Positions 27,216 to 36,720 are shown, numbered from the stretch's first letter. The stretch is DNA of 64,000 nt from an uncultured Clostridia bacterium (GCA_944384265.1 CALWSR010000005.1:1-64000), one strand, 5' to 3'. The notes: a model not told the origin generated them from the letters alone. Program-made: numbers and translations.

Positions 27216-27407
27216 CTTTTTTGTCATATTATACTAATTGATTTTTTGTGTACTCTTTTATCACATTTTCATTCTTTACTGCTATATCAACAAAATATAC
27301 TCTTGCTCCAAAATTTCTTCCTTCCTGTTTGGCATTGGAATAATATTGACGTCTATATTTTGCCTATGCTGTATTTTTTATTTCATTTTTTATACAAGGC
27401 CTTCTTA

Positions 27408-27476
27408 TGATTTTTTTAACAATACCATTGCCAAAGCTTCATTATGAAATGATAATACAGAGGTTTTATATACTAA
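27408..27476 (-). repeat. repeat family D, copy 3
   Basis: The reverse complement starts AAATACTTTAGTATATAAAA and ends GCTTTGGCAATGGTATTG, close to the copy at 343-411. The remainder of 27216-27849 shows only a short GCCGGCTG-bearing inverted repeat near 27530 and no gene. Confidence 0.5.
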
Positions 27477-27849
27477 AGTATTTTTAGCAGAGCTGGGGGT
27501 GTTTCCGGAAAGCAAGCAATCAAAAACAGCCGGTATCAATCATATGCCGGCTGTCATTTTCATTTCTTATATTGTTTTGGTGCTCCGTTTTTGTTTTCTT
27601 CCATAATGATTGCTGCCATATAGATAGAAAATATACCGAAAAGCAGTTATGCTTAAATTTTGATATCTATAAATGATATGTGGTATTTTTTGCTTCATCA
27701 TTCTTTTTAGGGGTTTTTTATGGCAATGGCTTATGATTTTTGATTTGTATGTAAATAATATTTATACAGCAGCCATTATGACATGAAGCAAAGCTTTCCA
27801 CATCACAAGCAGTCAGTTAAAAAACAAAATTTGATTACTGCTGTTCGTT

Positions 27850-28401
27850 TTAAAAAAACAATGGGGTCATTGCCCAAATGGAAACACAATCCTCTTTTTT
27901 TAAATTCATATATTTATGGGGCAATGAGCTGTCAAAATAAACGCTGTCCCCCTGATTTAGCTCATAGTGATGTCCATTCAAATACAATGTTAATGTGCCT
28001 TGCAGCACATAGCCGCATTCCTCTCCTTCATGGAACAATCTGTCTTTATCATAGGTTTGTCCGCCCTTTAATGTAATTTTGACAAAATCAATCAAGTGGT
28101 TAGAATCATCAGGAGAAAGCATTTCATAAACACTGCTTCCTTTGTTTGTAATAATGATTTTATGCTGCTCTGCTCTCATGACAACATCCGGCTTTTTTTC
28201 TGCATCTTCAAAAAAAAATCCTATATTTGTATCCAATGCCTTTGCAATACGCCATATGCTTATGACAGTAGGCACAACCAAATCCCTTTCTATTTGACTG
28301 ATTAAGCCTGTGCTGACACCCGAAAGCTCAGAAAGCTGCAATATGCTCAAGCCCTTTAATTTACGCAATGTTCTTACCTTTTGACCAATGTTAAAATCCA
28401 T
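27850..28401 (-). CDS. XRE-family regulator with C-terminal cupin domain
   Basis: About 183 aa. Residues 1-65 form a helix-turn-helix domain (VRTLRKLKGLSILQLSELSGVSTGLISQIERD). Residues 110-180 form a cupin barrel with LFHEGEECGYVLQGTLTLYLNG and GDSVYFDSSLPHKYMN. This architecture (PuuR/SutR type) senses a small molecule in the cupin. It probably controls the DUF819-dipeptidase operon about 1 kb away, which carries a perfect palindromic operator; this is inferred from position. AAGGAG lies 7 nt before the ATG at 28399-28401. Confidence 0.9.
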   Translation of the reverse strand: MDFNIGQKVRTLRKLKGLSILQLSELSGVSTGLISQIERDLVVPTVISIWRIAKALDTNIGFFFEDAEKKPDVVMRAEQHKIIITNKGSSVYEMLSPDDSNHLIDFVKITLKGGQTYDKDRLFHEGEECGYVLQGTLTLYLNGHHYELNQGDSVYFDSSLPHKYMNLKKEDCVSIWAMTPLFF

Positions 28402-28496
28402 ATGCATTCTCCTTATAGAAATACCATTTCTTCGCCTATTTTACCATTTTTTATCACACATCACAAGTAAAAATTTTTTGATTGCTTAAAAAACAT

Positions 28497-28525
28497 TTGA
28501 CAAATAGATTGTTCTATGATATAGT
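28497..28525 (+). promoter_or_regulatory. promoter of tRNA-Ser
   Basis: TTGACA (28497-28502), 17-nt spacer, TATAGT (28520-28525). It ends 20 bp before the tRNA. Confidence 0.75.
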
Positions 28526-28545
28526 AGTCATTGCAGTAAGCTTTT

Positions 28546-28633
28546 GGAGAAGTACTCAAGTGGCTGAAGAGGTGCCCCTGCTAAGGGTATAGGTCGTTTG
28601 CGCGGCGCGAGGGTTCAAATCCCTCCTTCTCCG
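28546..28633 (+). tRNA. tRNA-Ser (GCT anticodon)
   Basis: 88 nt. The acceptor stem GGAGAAG pairs with CTTCTCC and the discriminator base is G. The anticodon loop CTGCTAA gives GCT, reading AGC/AGU. A long variable arm follows, and the T-arm GAGGGTTCAAATCCCTC is canonical. CCA is not encoded. The wreck of a serine recombinase begins 91 bp downstream. Confidence 0.95.
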
Positions 28634-28723
28634 TTCATTCATAAATACCCTTTTTGGTGTTTATACACTGGGAAGACAAGCAGGAAATTACTTTTGGAGT
28701 GGGAGTTTCTTGTTTGTCTTTTT

Positions 28724-29138
28724 TTATGCCATAAGCGCATAAGGTTTTCCCTCAGCATTTTGCTGTCCAAAAGTATAGGTAATAGAAATATCGAATGACT
28801 TTTCTCCGTTTTCTTCATGTGCCTCAGAAATGTCAATATGATCAATCAAGCTTACTAACAGCTCTCTTGTCAGATTATTTGTTTCACAGCATAATTTCAC
28901 TTTTTTCAGCCAGTCCGATATATCATTTTTTGCTGAACGGCAGCTTTCATACTCCGTTTCTAAATAGTTCAGCTTTTTTCTCTGTTCCTCATACTCCTTT
29001 TCCTATTTTTCAGAAACACACCGGAAAATCATATCTGAAATATTGCCCGAAATTTTTTCCTCGAAGCTGGATTGAATCAGTCCTTCTATTTCACGAATTC
29101 TGTTTTTGGTTCTGCGGATATTTTCTTCATATTTCATA
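28724..29138 (-). pseudogene. C-terminal remnant of a large serine recombinase
   Basis: The minus-strand frame ending at the TAA at 28724-28726 reads a charged coiled-coil (IRRTKNRIREIEGLIQSS, then YEEQRKKLNYLETEYESC) and a tail LLVSLIDHIDISEAHEENG, typical of the C-terminus of TnpX/Tn4451-type recombinases. A TAG stop interrupts it near 29007, and the catalytic and DNA-binding domains are missing. It does not match the recombinase of the feoB element. It marks an old mobile-element insertion near tRNA-Ser. From 29139 to 29574 I see no gene. Confidence 0.75.
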
Positions 29139-29574
29139 TTAACGTAACACATCCTAATTATGTATCTTATGATGAATTTTTGATTATTATATTATTTGCG
29201 TTCAAAAGGACGGATATCTTTCGGCTTTTTGAAGGTACACAGGATTTCATGCAGCGGCTATACAAAATATATTGATACCATTCTATTGGATTTTTACTAT
29301 TTTCTTTTTCTGTAACCAATTACGGCAATCCCCATTTGTGACAAAAATATCTTCCCCATTATAAAAACAACAAAGAGGCTCTCTGACTGACTCCATCTAG
29401 GAATTTTTGGCGATGGGGAGCAAAGGGCAGATATTTTGACTATGGACACAGGGATTTGTTGGACAACGCAGCATATAGAATTATGGAAACGGTGGAAATT
29501 TAGGCATGATGTGACTATGAATAAATCTGCCAGCGGATACATCAAAAACGTATAAAAAAAATAATAAAAAACCA

Positions 29575-29603
29575 TTGACAAATGAAAAAAACGGCATTAC
29601 AAT
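29575..29603 (+). promoter_or_regulatory. promoter of the T-box/met operon
   Basis: TTGACA (29575-29580), 17-nt spacer, TACAAT (29598-29603). The T-box leader starts immediately after. Confidence 0.75.
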
Positions 29604-29609
29604 AGGAAC

Positions 29610-29913
29610 AACTTTTCAAAAGACAAAGACATGGAAGAGAAGAGTAGTTGACAGAATGCCTTTTAGAGAGTTTTCGGTGGGTGTGAAGAAAACAGGAATA
29701 TGTTGATGAAGATGGTCTTGGAGTCGTATGGTCGAGCCAGTGAGGTTAGGTCATAACGGGCGCACCCGTTACAGTGCCAGAGTATAATCCGCTTTTTTGG
29801 CGGTCGTACTTGTTGAGGTCTGCTTTATGAGAAGCGGATAAATTTAGGTGGTACCACGGAATTATGCTTTCGTCCTAATGTGCATGAATATGCAGCAGGA
29901 CGGAAGTTTTTTT
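29610..29913 (+). promoter_or_regulatory. T-box riboswitch leader, probably methionine-specific
   Basis: The stem I terminal region has an AGAGAG bulge followed by GTTTTC, a GGTGGGTGTGAA loop and GAAAAC. The diagnostic T-box sequence AGGTGGTACCACGG is at 29846-29859. The terminator CGTCCT/AGGACG with a T run is at 29871-29913. T-box leaders bind uncharged tRNA and prevent termination. An ATG in the expected 3' side of stem I (GATGAAGATGG near 29700) is a candidate specifier for tRNA-Met, which fits the metNIQ genes downstream; the exact specifier needs a fold. Confidence 0.9.
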
Positions 29914-29938
29914 ATTACCGAAAGGAGAAAGTAAACAC

Positions 29939-30973
29939 ATGATACAATTAGAGAAGGTAAGCAAGTTCTTCCACACCGGCAGCGGAGAAGTCCATGCCGT
30001 AAAGGAAGTAAGCCTGCATATCGAGCAGGGAGAGGTTTTTGGCATCATCGGATTCTCCGGTGCCGGAAAATCCACACTGGTAAGATGCATCAACTTGCTG
30101 GAACGCCCCACAAAGGGGACTGTGATTGTAGACGGTACGGAACTGACAAGGCTGGATGAAAAGCAGTTGCGGGAAGTGCGCAGAAAAATCGGAATGATCT
30201 TTCAGCACTTCAATCTGCTCCGTTCCCGTACAGTATATGACAACATTGCTTTTCCGTTGAAGAAAAGCAGTTTATCCAAAGAAGAAAAACACAAGAAAAT
30301 ATTATCTCTGTTGGAGCTGGTCGGACTGTCTGATAAAAAAGACGCTTATCCTTCTCAGCTTTCCGGCGGACAAAAACAGAGAGTTGCCATTGCCAGAGCG
30401 CTGGCAAACGATCCCAAGGTACTCCTTTGCGACGAAGCCACCAGCGCACTGGACCCTCAGACCACAAAATCCATTTTGTACTTGCTGAAACAGGTCAACG
30501 AAAAGCTGGGCATCACCATTGTGGTCATTACCCATGAAATGGCAGTGGTCAAAGATATTTGTGACCGAGTGGCCATTATGGAACTGGGTCGGGTGGTGGA
30601 AGAGGGCTTTACAGAGGATGTATTTGTCCATCCAAGAGAAACAGTCACGAAGGATTTCATTAACACTGCCAACAATATAGACAAAATTTATGAACTGATT
30701 CAACAAGAAAGCAACGACCTGACGAAACTACAGGACGGCGAAAAGATAGTGATGCTGACCTATTCCGCCAACAACGCAGGGGAGCCGGTGCTCTCTTATC
30801 TGGTGGAAAGCTTTGGTGTGAAAGCCAATATCATTTATGGCAATATTGATATCCTCAAAGGCAAAAGTATTGGGAAGCTGGTTGTGACCCTCAGCGGAAA
30901 AGCGGAAAACATCGAAAAAGCACTGGCATATATCCAAGAAAGAAAAGTAGAACTGGAGGTCATGAAGGAATGA
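29939..30973 (+). CDS. metN: methionine ABC transporter ATP-binding protein
   Basis: 344 aa. ABC ATPase domain with Walker A GFSGAGKST, signature LSGGQKQRVAIARAL, Walker B VLLCDEATSALDP and H-loop VVITHEM. The C-terminal ~90 residues (YLVESFGVKANIIYGNIDIL) form the NIL regulatory domain that binds methionine and trans-inhibits uptake. The length is typical. AAAGGAG precedes the ATG. It is expressed from the T-box leader and overlaps metI by ATGA. The gene is richer in GC than those around the cassette. Confidence 0.96.
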   Translation: MIQLEKVSKFFHTGSGEVHAVKEVSLHIEQGEVFGIIGFSGAGKSTLVRCINLLERPTKGTVIVDGTELTRLDEKQLREVRRKIGMIFQHFNLLRSRTVYDNIAFPLKKSSLSKEEKHKKILSLLELVGLSDKKDAYPSQLSGGQKQRVAIARALANDPKVLLCDEATSALDPQTTKSILYLLKQVNEKLGITIVVITHEMAVVKDICDRVAIMELGRVVEEGFTEDVFVHPRETVTKDFINTANNIDKIYELIQQESNDLTKLQDGEKIVMLTYSANNAGEPVLSYLVESFGVKANIIYGNIDILKGKSIGKLVVTLSGKAENIEKALAYIQERKVELEVMKE

Positions 30974-31647
30974 ATATTTTGTATGAAATTGCGCCGAATC
31001 TGGAGGCGCTGGGGTCGGAGCTTGTCAAATGTATCAGACAAACAATTCAGATGCTGATTATCTCCGGCGTTATTGCTTTTGTACTGGGGTTGTTTTTGGG
31101 AGTGCTGCTGATTGTTACCAAAAGCGGCGGTATTATGACAAATCCCATACTGTATAAAATTTTGGATAAAATCATAGATGTGATTCGTTCCATTCCCTTT
31201 ATCATTCTGATGGTGCTGTTGATTCCCGTCAGCCGTGCGCTGGTGGGAACAGGTTCTGGTGTTACCAGCTCTTATGTGGCGCTGATTGCAGGAACCGTTC
31301 CATTTTTTGCCAGGCAGATTGAATCAGTGCTGTCAGATGTGGACTACGGTCTGGTGGAAGCCAGTGCGTCTATGGGATTTTCTCCGTTGGAAATCATTTT
31401 CAGCATATATCTGAAAGAAAGTATCCCCGGCATTACCCGTGTGACGATGATTACATTTGTAAGCCTTATTGGCATCACAGCTATGGCAGGCGCCATCGGC
31501 GCCGGCGGTCTGGGGGACTTTGCCATTCGTTATGGTTATCAAATGGGGTATCGAGATATGATTTGGGTAACGGTTATCATCATTTTGATTATCATCAGTG
31601 TGATTCAGGCTGTGGGGAATTTTATCATTCGGAAAACCACACATTAA
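30970..31647 (+). CDS. metI: methionine ABC transporter permease
   Basis: 225 aa with five membrane helices. The EAA loop reads YGLVEASASMGFSPLEIIFSIYLKESIPG and the tail GAIGAGGLGDFAIRYGY is diagnostic for MetI. Forms the channel of MetN2MetI2. The start codon overlaps the metN stop (ATGA at 30970-30973), indicating coupled translation. Confidence 0.96.
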   Translation: MNILYEIAPNLEALGSELVKCIRQTIQMLIISGVIAFVLGLFLGVLLIVTKSGGIMTNPILYKILDKIIDVIRSIPFIILMVLLIPVSRALVGTGSGVTSSYVALIAGTVPFFARQIESVLSDVDYGLVEASASMGFSPLEIIFSIYLKESIPGITRVTMITFVSLIGITAMAGAIGAGGLGDFAIRYGYQMGYRDMIWVTVIIILIIISVIQAVGNFIIRKTTH

Positions 31648-31715
31648 ATCATTGCTTTGAAATGGGAAACTGTTTTAAGGATAAAAAAACATTGTAAGAA
31701 AGGGAGTAGAAAACT

Positions 31716-32579
31716 ATGAAAAAGAAGGCGAAAAAATGGATGGCGGCAGCTTTGGCAGCGGCAGCCTGTGTTTCTTTGACCGCTTGCGGCGGCACAGATA
31801 CGCAGGAGGGTAGTACGGCAGAATCTGCCATTGTAAAAATCGGTGTGGTAGGGGAATACAATGCCCAATGGGATACCATCAATGAACTGCTGGCAGACGA
31901 CGGCATCCAGGTGGAACTGGTAAAATTTACCGACTATGCAGCACCCAATCGTGCCTTGAGCGACGGTGAAATTGACTTGAATTCTTTCCAGCATAAAGCA
32001 TTTTTGGCAAACGATGTTGAACAGAAAGGCTATGATATTGTGGATATCGGCGATACCATCATTGCGCCTTTGGGTATCTACAACAACAAAGATAAAATTT
32101 CTTCCATTGAGGATATCCAAGACGGTGACATCATTGCCATTCCCAGTGACCTGACAAACGGCGGCCGCGCACTGAAACTGCTGGAAGCAGCGGGTCTGAT
32201 CGAATGTGACCCTGCCAAAGGCGTTGTTCCCACAAAAGCAGATATCACCAAATATAACAAACAAATCGAGATTATGGAGGCGGAATCTGCCACATTGGCA
32301 AATCTGCTGCCTGACTGCACGGCGGCTATCATCAACGGCGGCAATGCCTTCACAGCGGGTCTGAACCCTGTAACAGACACCATCTTTGTGGAGGATGTGA
32401 ATCCCGAAACGAATGAAGCAGTGGCAGATTTGGTGAATGTTATCGTCGCACGCACGGAAGATTAGGACAATGAAATATACAAAAAAATTGTAGAAACATA
32501 CCAAACGCCGGAAGTGCAGAAAACCATTGAAGACGAATACCAAGGCGCATTTATATGTGCATGGGAAGGCGCAGAATGA
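31716..32579 (+). pseudogene. metQ: methionine-binding lipoprotein with in-frame TAG
   Basis: The frame from the ATG at 31716 gives a lipoprotein signal with lipobox LTAC, then GVVGEYNAQWDTINELL, a substrate-binding core (NSFQHKAFLAND, the family's L(F/N)xFQH block) and AAIINGGNAFTAGLNP. At 32463-32465 a TAG stops it after 249 codons. The same frame continues for 37 codons (DNEIYKKIVETYQTPEVQK) to TGA at 32577-32579 and matches the end of MetQ in normal length. So either a nonsense mutation shortened MetQ by its last helix, or TAG is read through. The 249-aa product may still fold. Confidence 0.85.
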
Positions 32580-32649
32580 CCTCAAAAACAGCAGAGCAGG
32601 CCGAAATCCCGACCTGTTTTGTTGAATAGGCAGGAAAGGATGAAAAAGC

Positions 32650-33837
32650 ATGACAGTAAAACCTTATGTATTGGCAGAAAAAGCATATTTGATAGAGTTG
32701 CGGCGGCATTTTCACGCACATCCGGAGGCAAGCTTGCGGGAACATGAAACCTGCAAAAAAATTGAAGCGGAATTAGACAGCATGGGAATCCCCCATCGAC
32801 GCATCGGAGAAACAGGTGTGTACGGCTGGATTGACGGAAAAAAAACAGGGGATGGTACAATTGTTGCGCTCAGGGCGGATATTGATGCTCTTGCCATGGA
32901 TGATTTAAAAGATGTATCTTACCGTTCCCAAAACGCAGGGGTATGTCATGCCTGCGGACATGATGCCCATACGGCGACACTGCTGACAGCGGCAAAGATA
33001 TTGAAAGAAAAAGAAAATGAATTTTCTGGTCAGGTGCGTCTTTTTTTCCAGCAGGCGGAAGAAATGGGACAGGGTGCCAGACAGTTTGTGCAGGCAGGAC
33101 TGCTTGCGGGCGTTACCCGCATTTTTGGTGCCCATGTCAGCAGCCGTTTAGACAGTGGAAAAATTTCCTTGACAGCAGGTCCTCAGAACGCAAGCTGTGA
33201 TTATTTCAAAATTCAAATTCACGGTAAAGGCGCTCATGTTTCTACGCCGCAGTTGGGAGTAGATGCTTTGTATATCGCATCCCAGATTGTTGTGCAGATG
33301 CAGTCCGTTGTTTCCAGAAACACAGACCCGTTGGATACGGTTGTAGTAGGGGTTGGCAAGCTACAGGCAGGCACACAGTATAACATTGTGGCAGAACACG
33401 CAATACTGGAAGGCACTACCCGCAGCTTTCTGCCGGAGGTGCGAAAATTCACCAATGATCGTGTGGTAAGAATTGCAAAGGAAACGGCAGCATTGTATGG
33501 CGCAGAAGCGGAAGTGGAATTTTTGGATTTTGCAGCGCCGCTGCTCAATGATCCCCGTGTAGTAGAGGAGGTGACAACAGTGACAGCGCATTTTCTGCCA
33601 AAAGAAAACATCGTTTCTGACTTTCAAAAAGCGTTAGGAGCAGATGACTTTGCCGATTATTTGGCGGTGACAAAAGGGATGTATGCTTTTGTGGGGACAA
33701 GAAACCCAAAGAACCCCCATACAACCGTTGCCCATCATCATGGCTTGTTTGACGTGGATGAAGAAGCGTTGTTGCTGTCCTGCAACGTATATGTAGATTA
33801 TGCTCTTTGGGTATTGAATGAAAAACCGGAAGTATAA
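32650..33837 (+). CDS. M20 family amidohydrolase (N-acyl amino acid deacylase-like)
   Basis: 395 aa. The M20D metal-binding order is present: RRHFHAHPEASL, ALRADIDALAM with an Asp, VCHACGHDAHTA with His, QQAEEMGQGA with Glu, and a late HHHGLFDVDE. The dimerisation domain begins near KIQIHGKGAHVSTP. Enzymes of this family free amino acids from N-acyl or dipeptide forms, so with metNIQ and the T-box it may supply methionine from N-acetyl- or formyl-methionine or peptides. That is inference. It is the last gene in the cassette, with a terminator after it. Confidence 0.92.
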   Translation: MTVKPYVLAEKAYLIELRRHFHAHPEASLREHETCKKIEAELDSMGIPHRRIGETGVYGWIDGKKTGDGTIVALRADIDALAMDDLKDVSYRSQNAGVCHACGHDAHTATLLTAAKILKEKENEFSGQVRLFFQQAEEMGQGARQFVQAGLLAGVTRIFGAHVSSRLDSGKISLTAGPQNASCDYFKIQIHGKGAHVSTPQLGVDALYIASQIVVQMQSVVSRNTDPLDTVVVGVGKLQAGTQYNIVAEHAILEGTTRSFLPEVRKFTNDRVVRIAKETAALYGAEAEVEFLDFAAPLLNDPRVVEEVTTVTAHFLPKENIVSDFQKALGADDFADYLAVTKGMYAFVGTRNPKNPHTTVAHHHGLFDVDEEALLLSCNVYVDYALWVLNEKPEV

Positions 33838-33849
33838 AACAGAAGCAAA

Positions 33850-33885
33850 AGCCCCAGCAAGTGAAAGCTGCGGGCTTTTTTCTTG
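33850..33885 (+). terminator. terminator of the met cassette
   Basis: AAGCCC...GGGCTT hairpin (AAAAGCCCCAGC with GCTGCGGGCTTTT) followed by a T run. It comes right after the peptidase stop. Confidence 0.75.
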
Positions 33886-33939
33886 TATAAAAACAAAATC
33901 CTATGGCAAAATGTCAAAAACGAATGGAGGAGTATAGAT

Positions 33940-34200
33940 GAAAAAAACACATTGGACATTGCTTCTGTGAAAGCAAGATATTGTCGGTGCATATGCCATT
34001 GAGAGAATTTATAGATGGATGCTGGAAACAGACATTTTTGGATGATATGGTTTGCCGACACGAATTTAGCAAACGCCGGAATGAAACCGAAAACATTATA
34101 GTACATCACGGGACATTTCAACATCAATAGGACGCTGAACCATTATGCTCACCCAATTTCCAAAAGTGCAGCTACGGAAATGAAACGGTTGGCAGCATAG
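33940..34200 (+). pseudogene. C-terminal remnant of a tyrosine recombinase/integrase
   Basis: In one plus frame the sequence reads TNLANAGMKPKTL, a stop (TAG), then YITGHFNINRTLNHYAHPIS and an EMKRLAA ending before TAG at 34198-34200. This is the end of a Tn916/phage-type integrase, which normally reads like RHTFAT.LA..G..PK.LQYI.GHSNI..TLN.Y.H. The TAG replaces the usual Gln; the RHTF motif is in another frame (CRHEF). It is a degraded copy and marks the right side of the met cassette. No gene is seen from 34201 to 34441. Confidence 0.75.
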
Positions 34201-34441
34201 TTGCAGACAGAGCTTTTACTACTTTATTTACTGCCTTTGAATGCAAAAACATAAGGGAATATGAAAAGAAATGATAGCTTCTCTTGATATAAAAAATGCG
34301 GGGAAAGTCTGTCAGTACAGGCTTTCCCGGCATATAAGAGCTTTTAAGAAGAGAAGCAAAGGGTCATGTCTGATTTTGGTACAAAACAATGGTCAAAATA
34401 AAATTTGCTTTGTCTGCAATAAAAGTACTTTGCAATATGTA

Positions 34442-35680
34442 TCAGCTTGGCAGCTCAGACTCCATTGCCATTTCAGATATCTGAAGCTTGATAAACTGTC
34501 TTGCCGTTCTGGGAGAACGGCCGCCCCTTGTCAAAGCAAAGCGTTCTGCCAGCATATGCAGCTCTTTTTGCTCCAAATCAATACCATATTCCTGTGCCAG
34601 ACTGTCCACAATATCCAGATATTCTCCCTTATCCGGCACAGAAAATGTAATCTCCAGTCCAAACCGGTCGGAAAGAGAGGAGGCAGTTTCCATGGTGTCA
34701 CGGATATGAACATCATTGTCTGTCATACGGTCTGCCATGCTTTCTTTTACCAAATGACGGCGGTTGGATGTGGCATAAATGAGTATGTTTTCCGGCTTTC
34801 CTGCCACGCCGCCTTCAATGAATGCCTTTAAGGCGGTAAATGTTTCATTTTCCTGCCAAAATGTCAAATCATCCAAAAATAGAATAAATTGAAAGGGACT
34901 TGCCCCTGCCTGTTCACAAATTTTGGGAAAATATTTCAGCTGTGCCATGGAAAGCTCTATGATTTTTAAGCCCTGATGAGCATATTCATTGACAACGGCT
35001 TTGACGGTGGAGGATTTTCCTGTACCCTTGTCACCATAGAGCAGTATATGATTTGCCGGCTTTCCCTGCAAAAAAGAAAGGGTGTTTGACAATATGGCTC
35101 TTTTTTGTCTTTGATAGCCCTTTAGGTCCGAAAGGCGAATGCTGTCAGCATGGGGCAGTGCCACAATCTCCCCTTTTTCCACAGCAAATGCCCTTGCTCT
35201 GGCAAAATAGCCATAGCCCTTTTGATGATAAAGCGCATAAAGCGCATGAGCATCCCTTACAGGCAGCTGGGCCGAATTGGGAAAGCGGGGCAGAGTGTGC
35301 AAAAAAGCACTTTCCTTTGGAAATGCCCTCACCGCCTCTTCTATAAGCATATCCCCTGTTAAAGAGGAAACGGCTTCCAATACCTGCAAGTCAAATGTAA
35401 CAGCACTTTTGATGTACTCCGGTATTTGTGAAAAAGGCTTTTTACAGCTTAGGTCTGCAAAAATATTATCATCATAAAGTAATTCCTCATAAAACAGCTT
35501 TGATAAATCCTTATGTTCAAATATATATCCGCAAAGCTGTCCATAGGCACGGCAAAAGTCTTGTGCTGTTTTGGAAAAGCTTTCCATAACCTGATAGGTC
35601 AGCTCAAATATAGGTGCCTTTGAAATATGGCGCAGTGTGGTTAAAGAACAGGAAGAAAGTAAAAAATGTTTGATTTCCAT
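34442..35680 (-). CDS. DUF815 family P-loop ATPase
   Basis: 412 aa. The Walker A motif LLYGDKGTGKSST is near residue 215, followed by Walker B-like FILFLDDLTF and a sensor region IYATSNRRHLVKES. DUF815 proteins are AAA-type ATPases of unknown role. The N-terminal ~180 residues are helical and unassigned. Its stop lies 759 bp after the met cassette start of remnant DNA; it is 22 bp downstream of the helicase-loader gene and probably in the same transcript. AGAGGA precedes the ATG. Confidence 0.88.
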   Translation of the reverse strand: MEIKHFLLSSCSLTTLRHISKAPIFELTYQVMESFSKTAQDFCRAYGQLCGYIFEHKDLSKLFYEELLYDDNIFADLSCKKPFSQIPEYIKSAVTFDLQVLEAVSSLTGDMLIEEAVRAFPKESAFLHTLPRFPNSAQLPVRDAHALYALYHQKGYGYFARARAFAVEKGEIVALPHADSIRLSDLKGYQRQKRAILSNTLSFLQGKPANHILLYGDKGTGKSSTVKAVVNEYAHQGLKIIELSMAQLKYFPKICEQAGASPFQFILFLDDLTFWQENETFTALKAFIEGGVAGKPENILIYATSNRRHLVKESMADRMTDNDVHIRDTMETASSLSDRFGLEITFSVPDKGEYLDIVDSLAQEYGIDLEQKELHMLAERFALTRGGRSPRTARQFIKLQISEMAMESELPS

Positions 35681-35702
35681 AAAAATATCCTCTTTTCATT
35701 TG

Positions 35703-36707
35703 TCATGGTGATGTGTGATGAAATTTCTTTTTGACACGAATGTCCTCTCCAAAAAATTTTAGTGTGGTATAGGTTCCCACAATGCGGGAAACCACTCTGT
35801 CGGAATATTGATGAATGAGATTGTCCGGAGAAAGATTGGTAGAAATAATTACCGGTTTTTTTGTCAGCAATCTGCTGTTTATAATATGAAACAGCTCGGA
35901 GCTGGAGAGTATGGTGCCAAACTCTGTGCCTAAATCGTCTATAATCAGCAAATCTACAAAAAGCAGGTCCTCCATCATATCCTCAGGCGGCTCCTCTTCT
36001 GTTTTGTCAAAACGCTGTTTTTCTATCATACGAAAAAGCTGTCCTGCTGTAACATACAATACAGTTTTGCCCTTGTCCAGCAGCTCTTTGGCAATGCAGT
36101 TGCATAAAAATGTTTTTCCCAGCCCTGTACTGCCGTACAAAAGCAGATTTTGAAATGTAATATCAAAATTTTCGCAAAAATCCATACAGGTATGAAAAAT
36201 TTTTTTGATGCTTTGCTGAGGAGACCAACCCTCTTGAGGGTCTATGGTCTGGCTGTAATAGCGAAAGTCAAATGTGTCAAAGTTTTCTTTTTGTATGATT
36301 TGCTGTATGTTGGACTGTTGATAGGCAATGTCCATCAGCTTTTGTTTCATGCAATGGCACTGCTGTGTGCCGATATAGCCTGTATCCTGGCAGTCATTGC
36401 AGACATATTCCATTTCCAGTGCTTTTTTGTCAATGGCATATTCTGCCAAAAGCTGGGCCTTTTCTTTTTGCAGCTTTAGAGTAGATTGCTGCAGCTGCAT
36501 GGCAAGCTCTTTGCTGTTTTGAGGCTTTTCCAGCACCATACGGGCAATTTTAATGCTTGTCAGTGCAATTTCTGTTTCGATTTCCTCCAGCCTGGGACAA
36601 AGAGAATAGATATATTGTATTCTTTTTTTCCATTCATGCTCCTTTTGCTGGCGGATTTGTTCATACTGACGCAATACGGTTTTATACCGCTGTGTTTTTG
36701 CAGACAT
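35703..36707 (-). CDS. DnaC/DnaI-like replicative helicase loader
   Basis: 334 aa. A coiled-coil N-terminal region is followed by a zinc-binding cluster CNDCQDTGYIGTQQCHC (residues ~103-119), then the AAA+ ATPase with Walker A GSTGLGKT, Walker B LIIDDLGTE and the arginine-finger region SDRVVSRI. This is the architecture of DnaI-type loaders, which place DnaB/DnaC hexameric helicase at origins and restart sites. The gene lies 13 bp after the DnaD-like gene, its usual functional partner. Confidence 0.92.
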   Translation of the reverse strand: MSAKTQRYKTVLRQYEQIRQQKEHEWKKRIQYIYSLCPRLEEIETEIALTSIKIARMVLEKPQNSKELAMQLQQSTLKLQKEKAQLLAEYAIDKKALEMEYVCNDCQDTGYIGTQQCHCMKQKLMDIAYQQSNIQQIIQKENFDTFDFRYYSQTIDPQEGWSPQQSIKKIFHTCMDFCENFDITFQNLLLYGSTGLGKTFLCNCIAKELLDKGKTVLYVTAGQLFRMIEKQRFDKTEEEPPEDMMEDLLFVDLLIIDDLGTEFGTILSSSELFHIINSRLLTKKPVIISTNLSPDNLIHQYSDRVVSRIVGTYTTLKFFGEDIRVKKKFHHTSP

Positions 36708-36720
36708 GACCTATCACCCC

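Noticed and set aside
32463..32465. Pyrrolysine or reassigned TAG
   Set aside because: csoR ends in TAG, the two other in-frame TAGs are in decayed genes, and no pyl gene is visible.
31644..32651. A 335-codon open frame on the minus strand over metQ
   Set aside because: It is antisense to a clear MetQ lipoprotein, has Cys/Phe/His-rich non-protein-like composition and no ribosome site.
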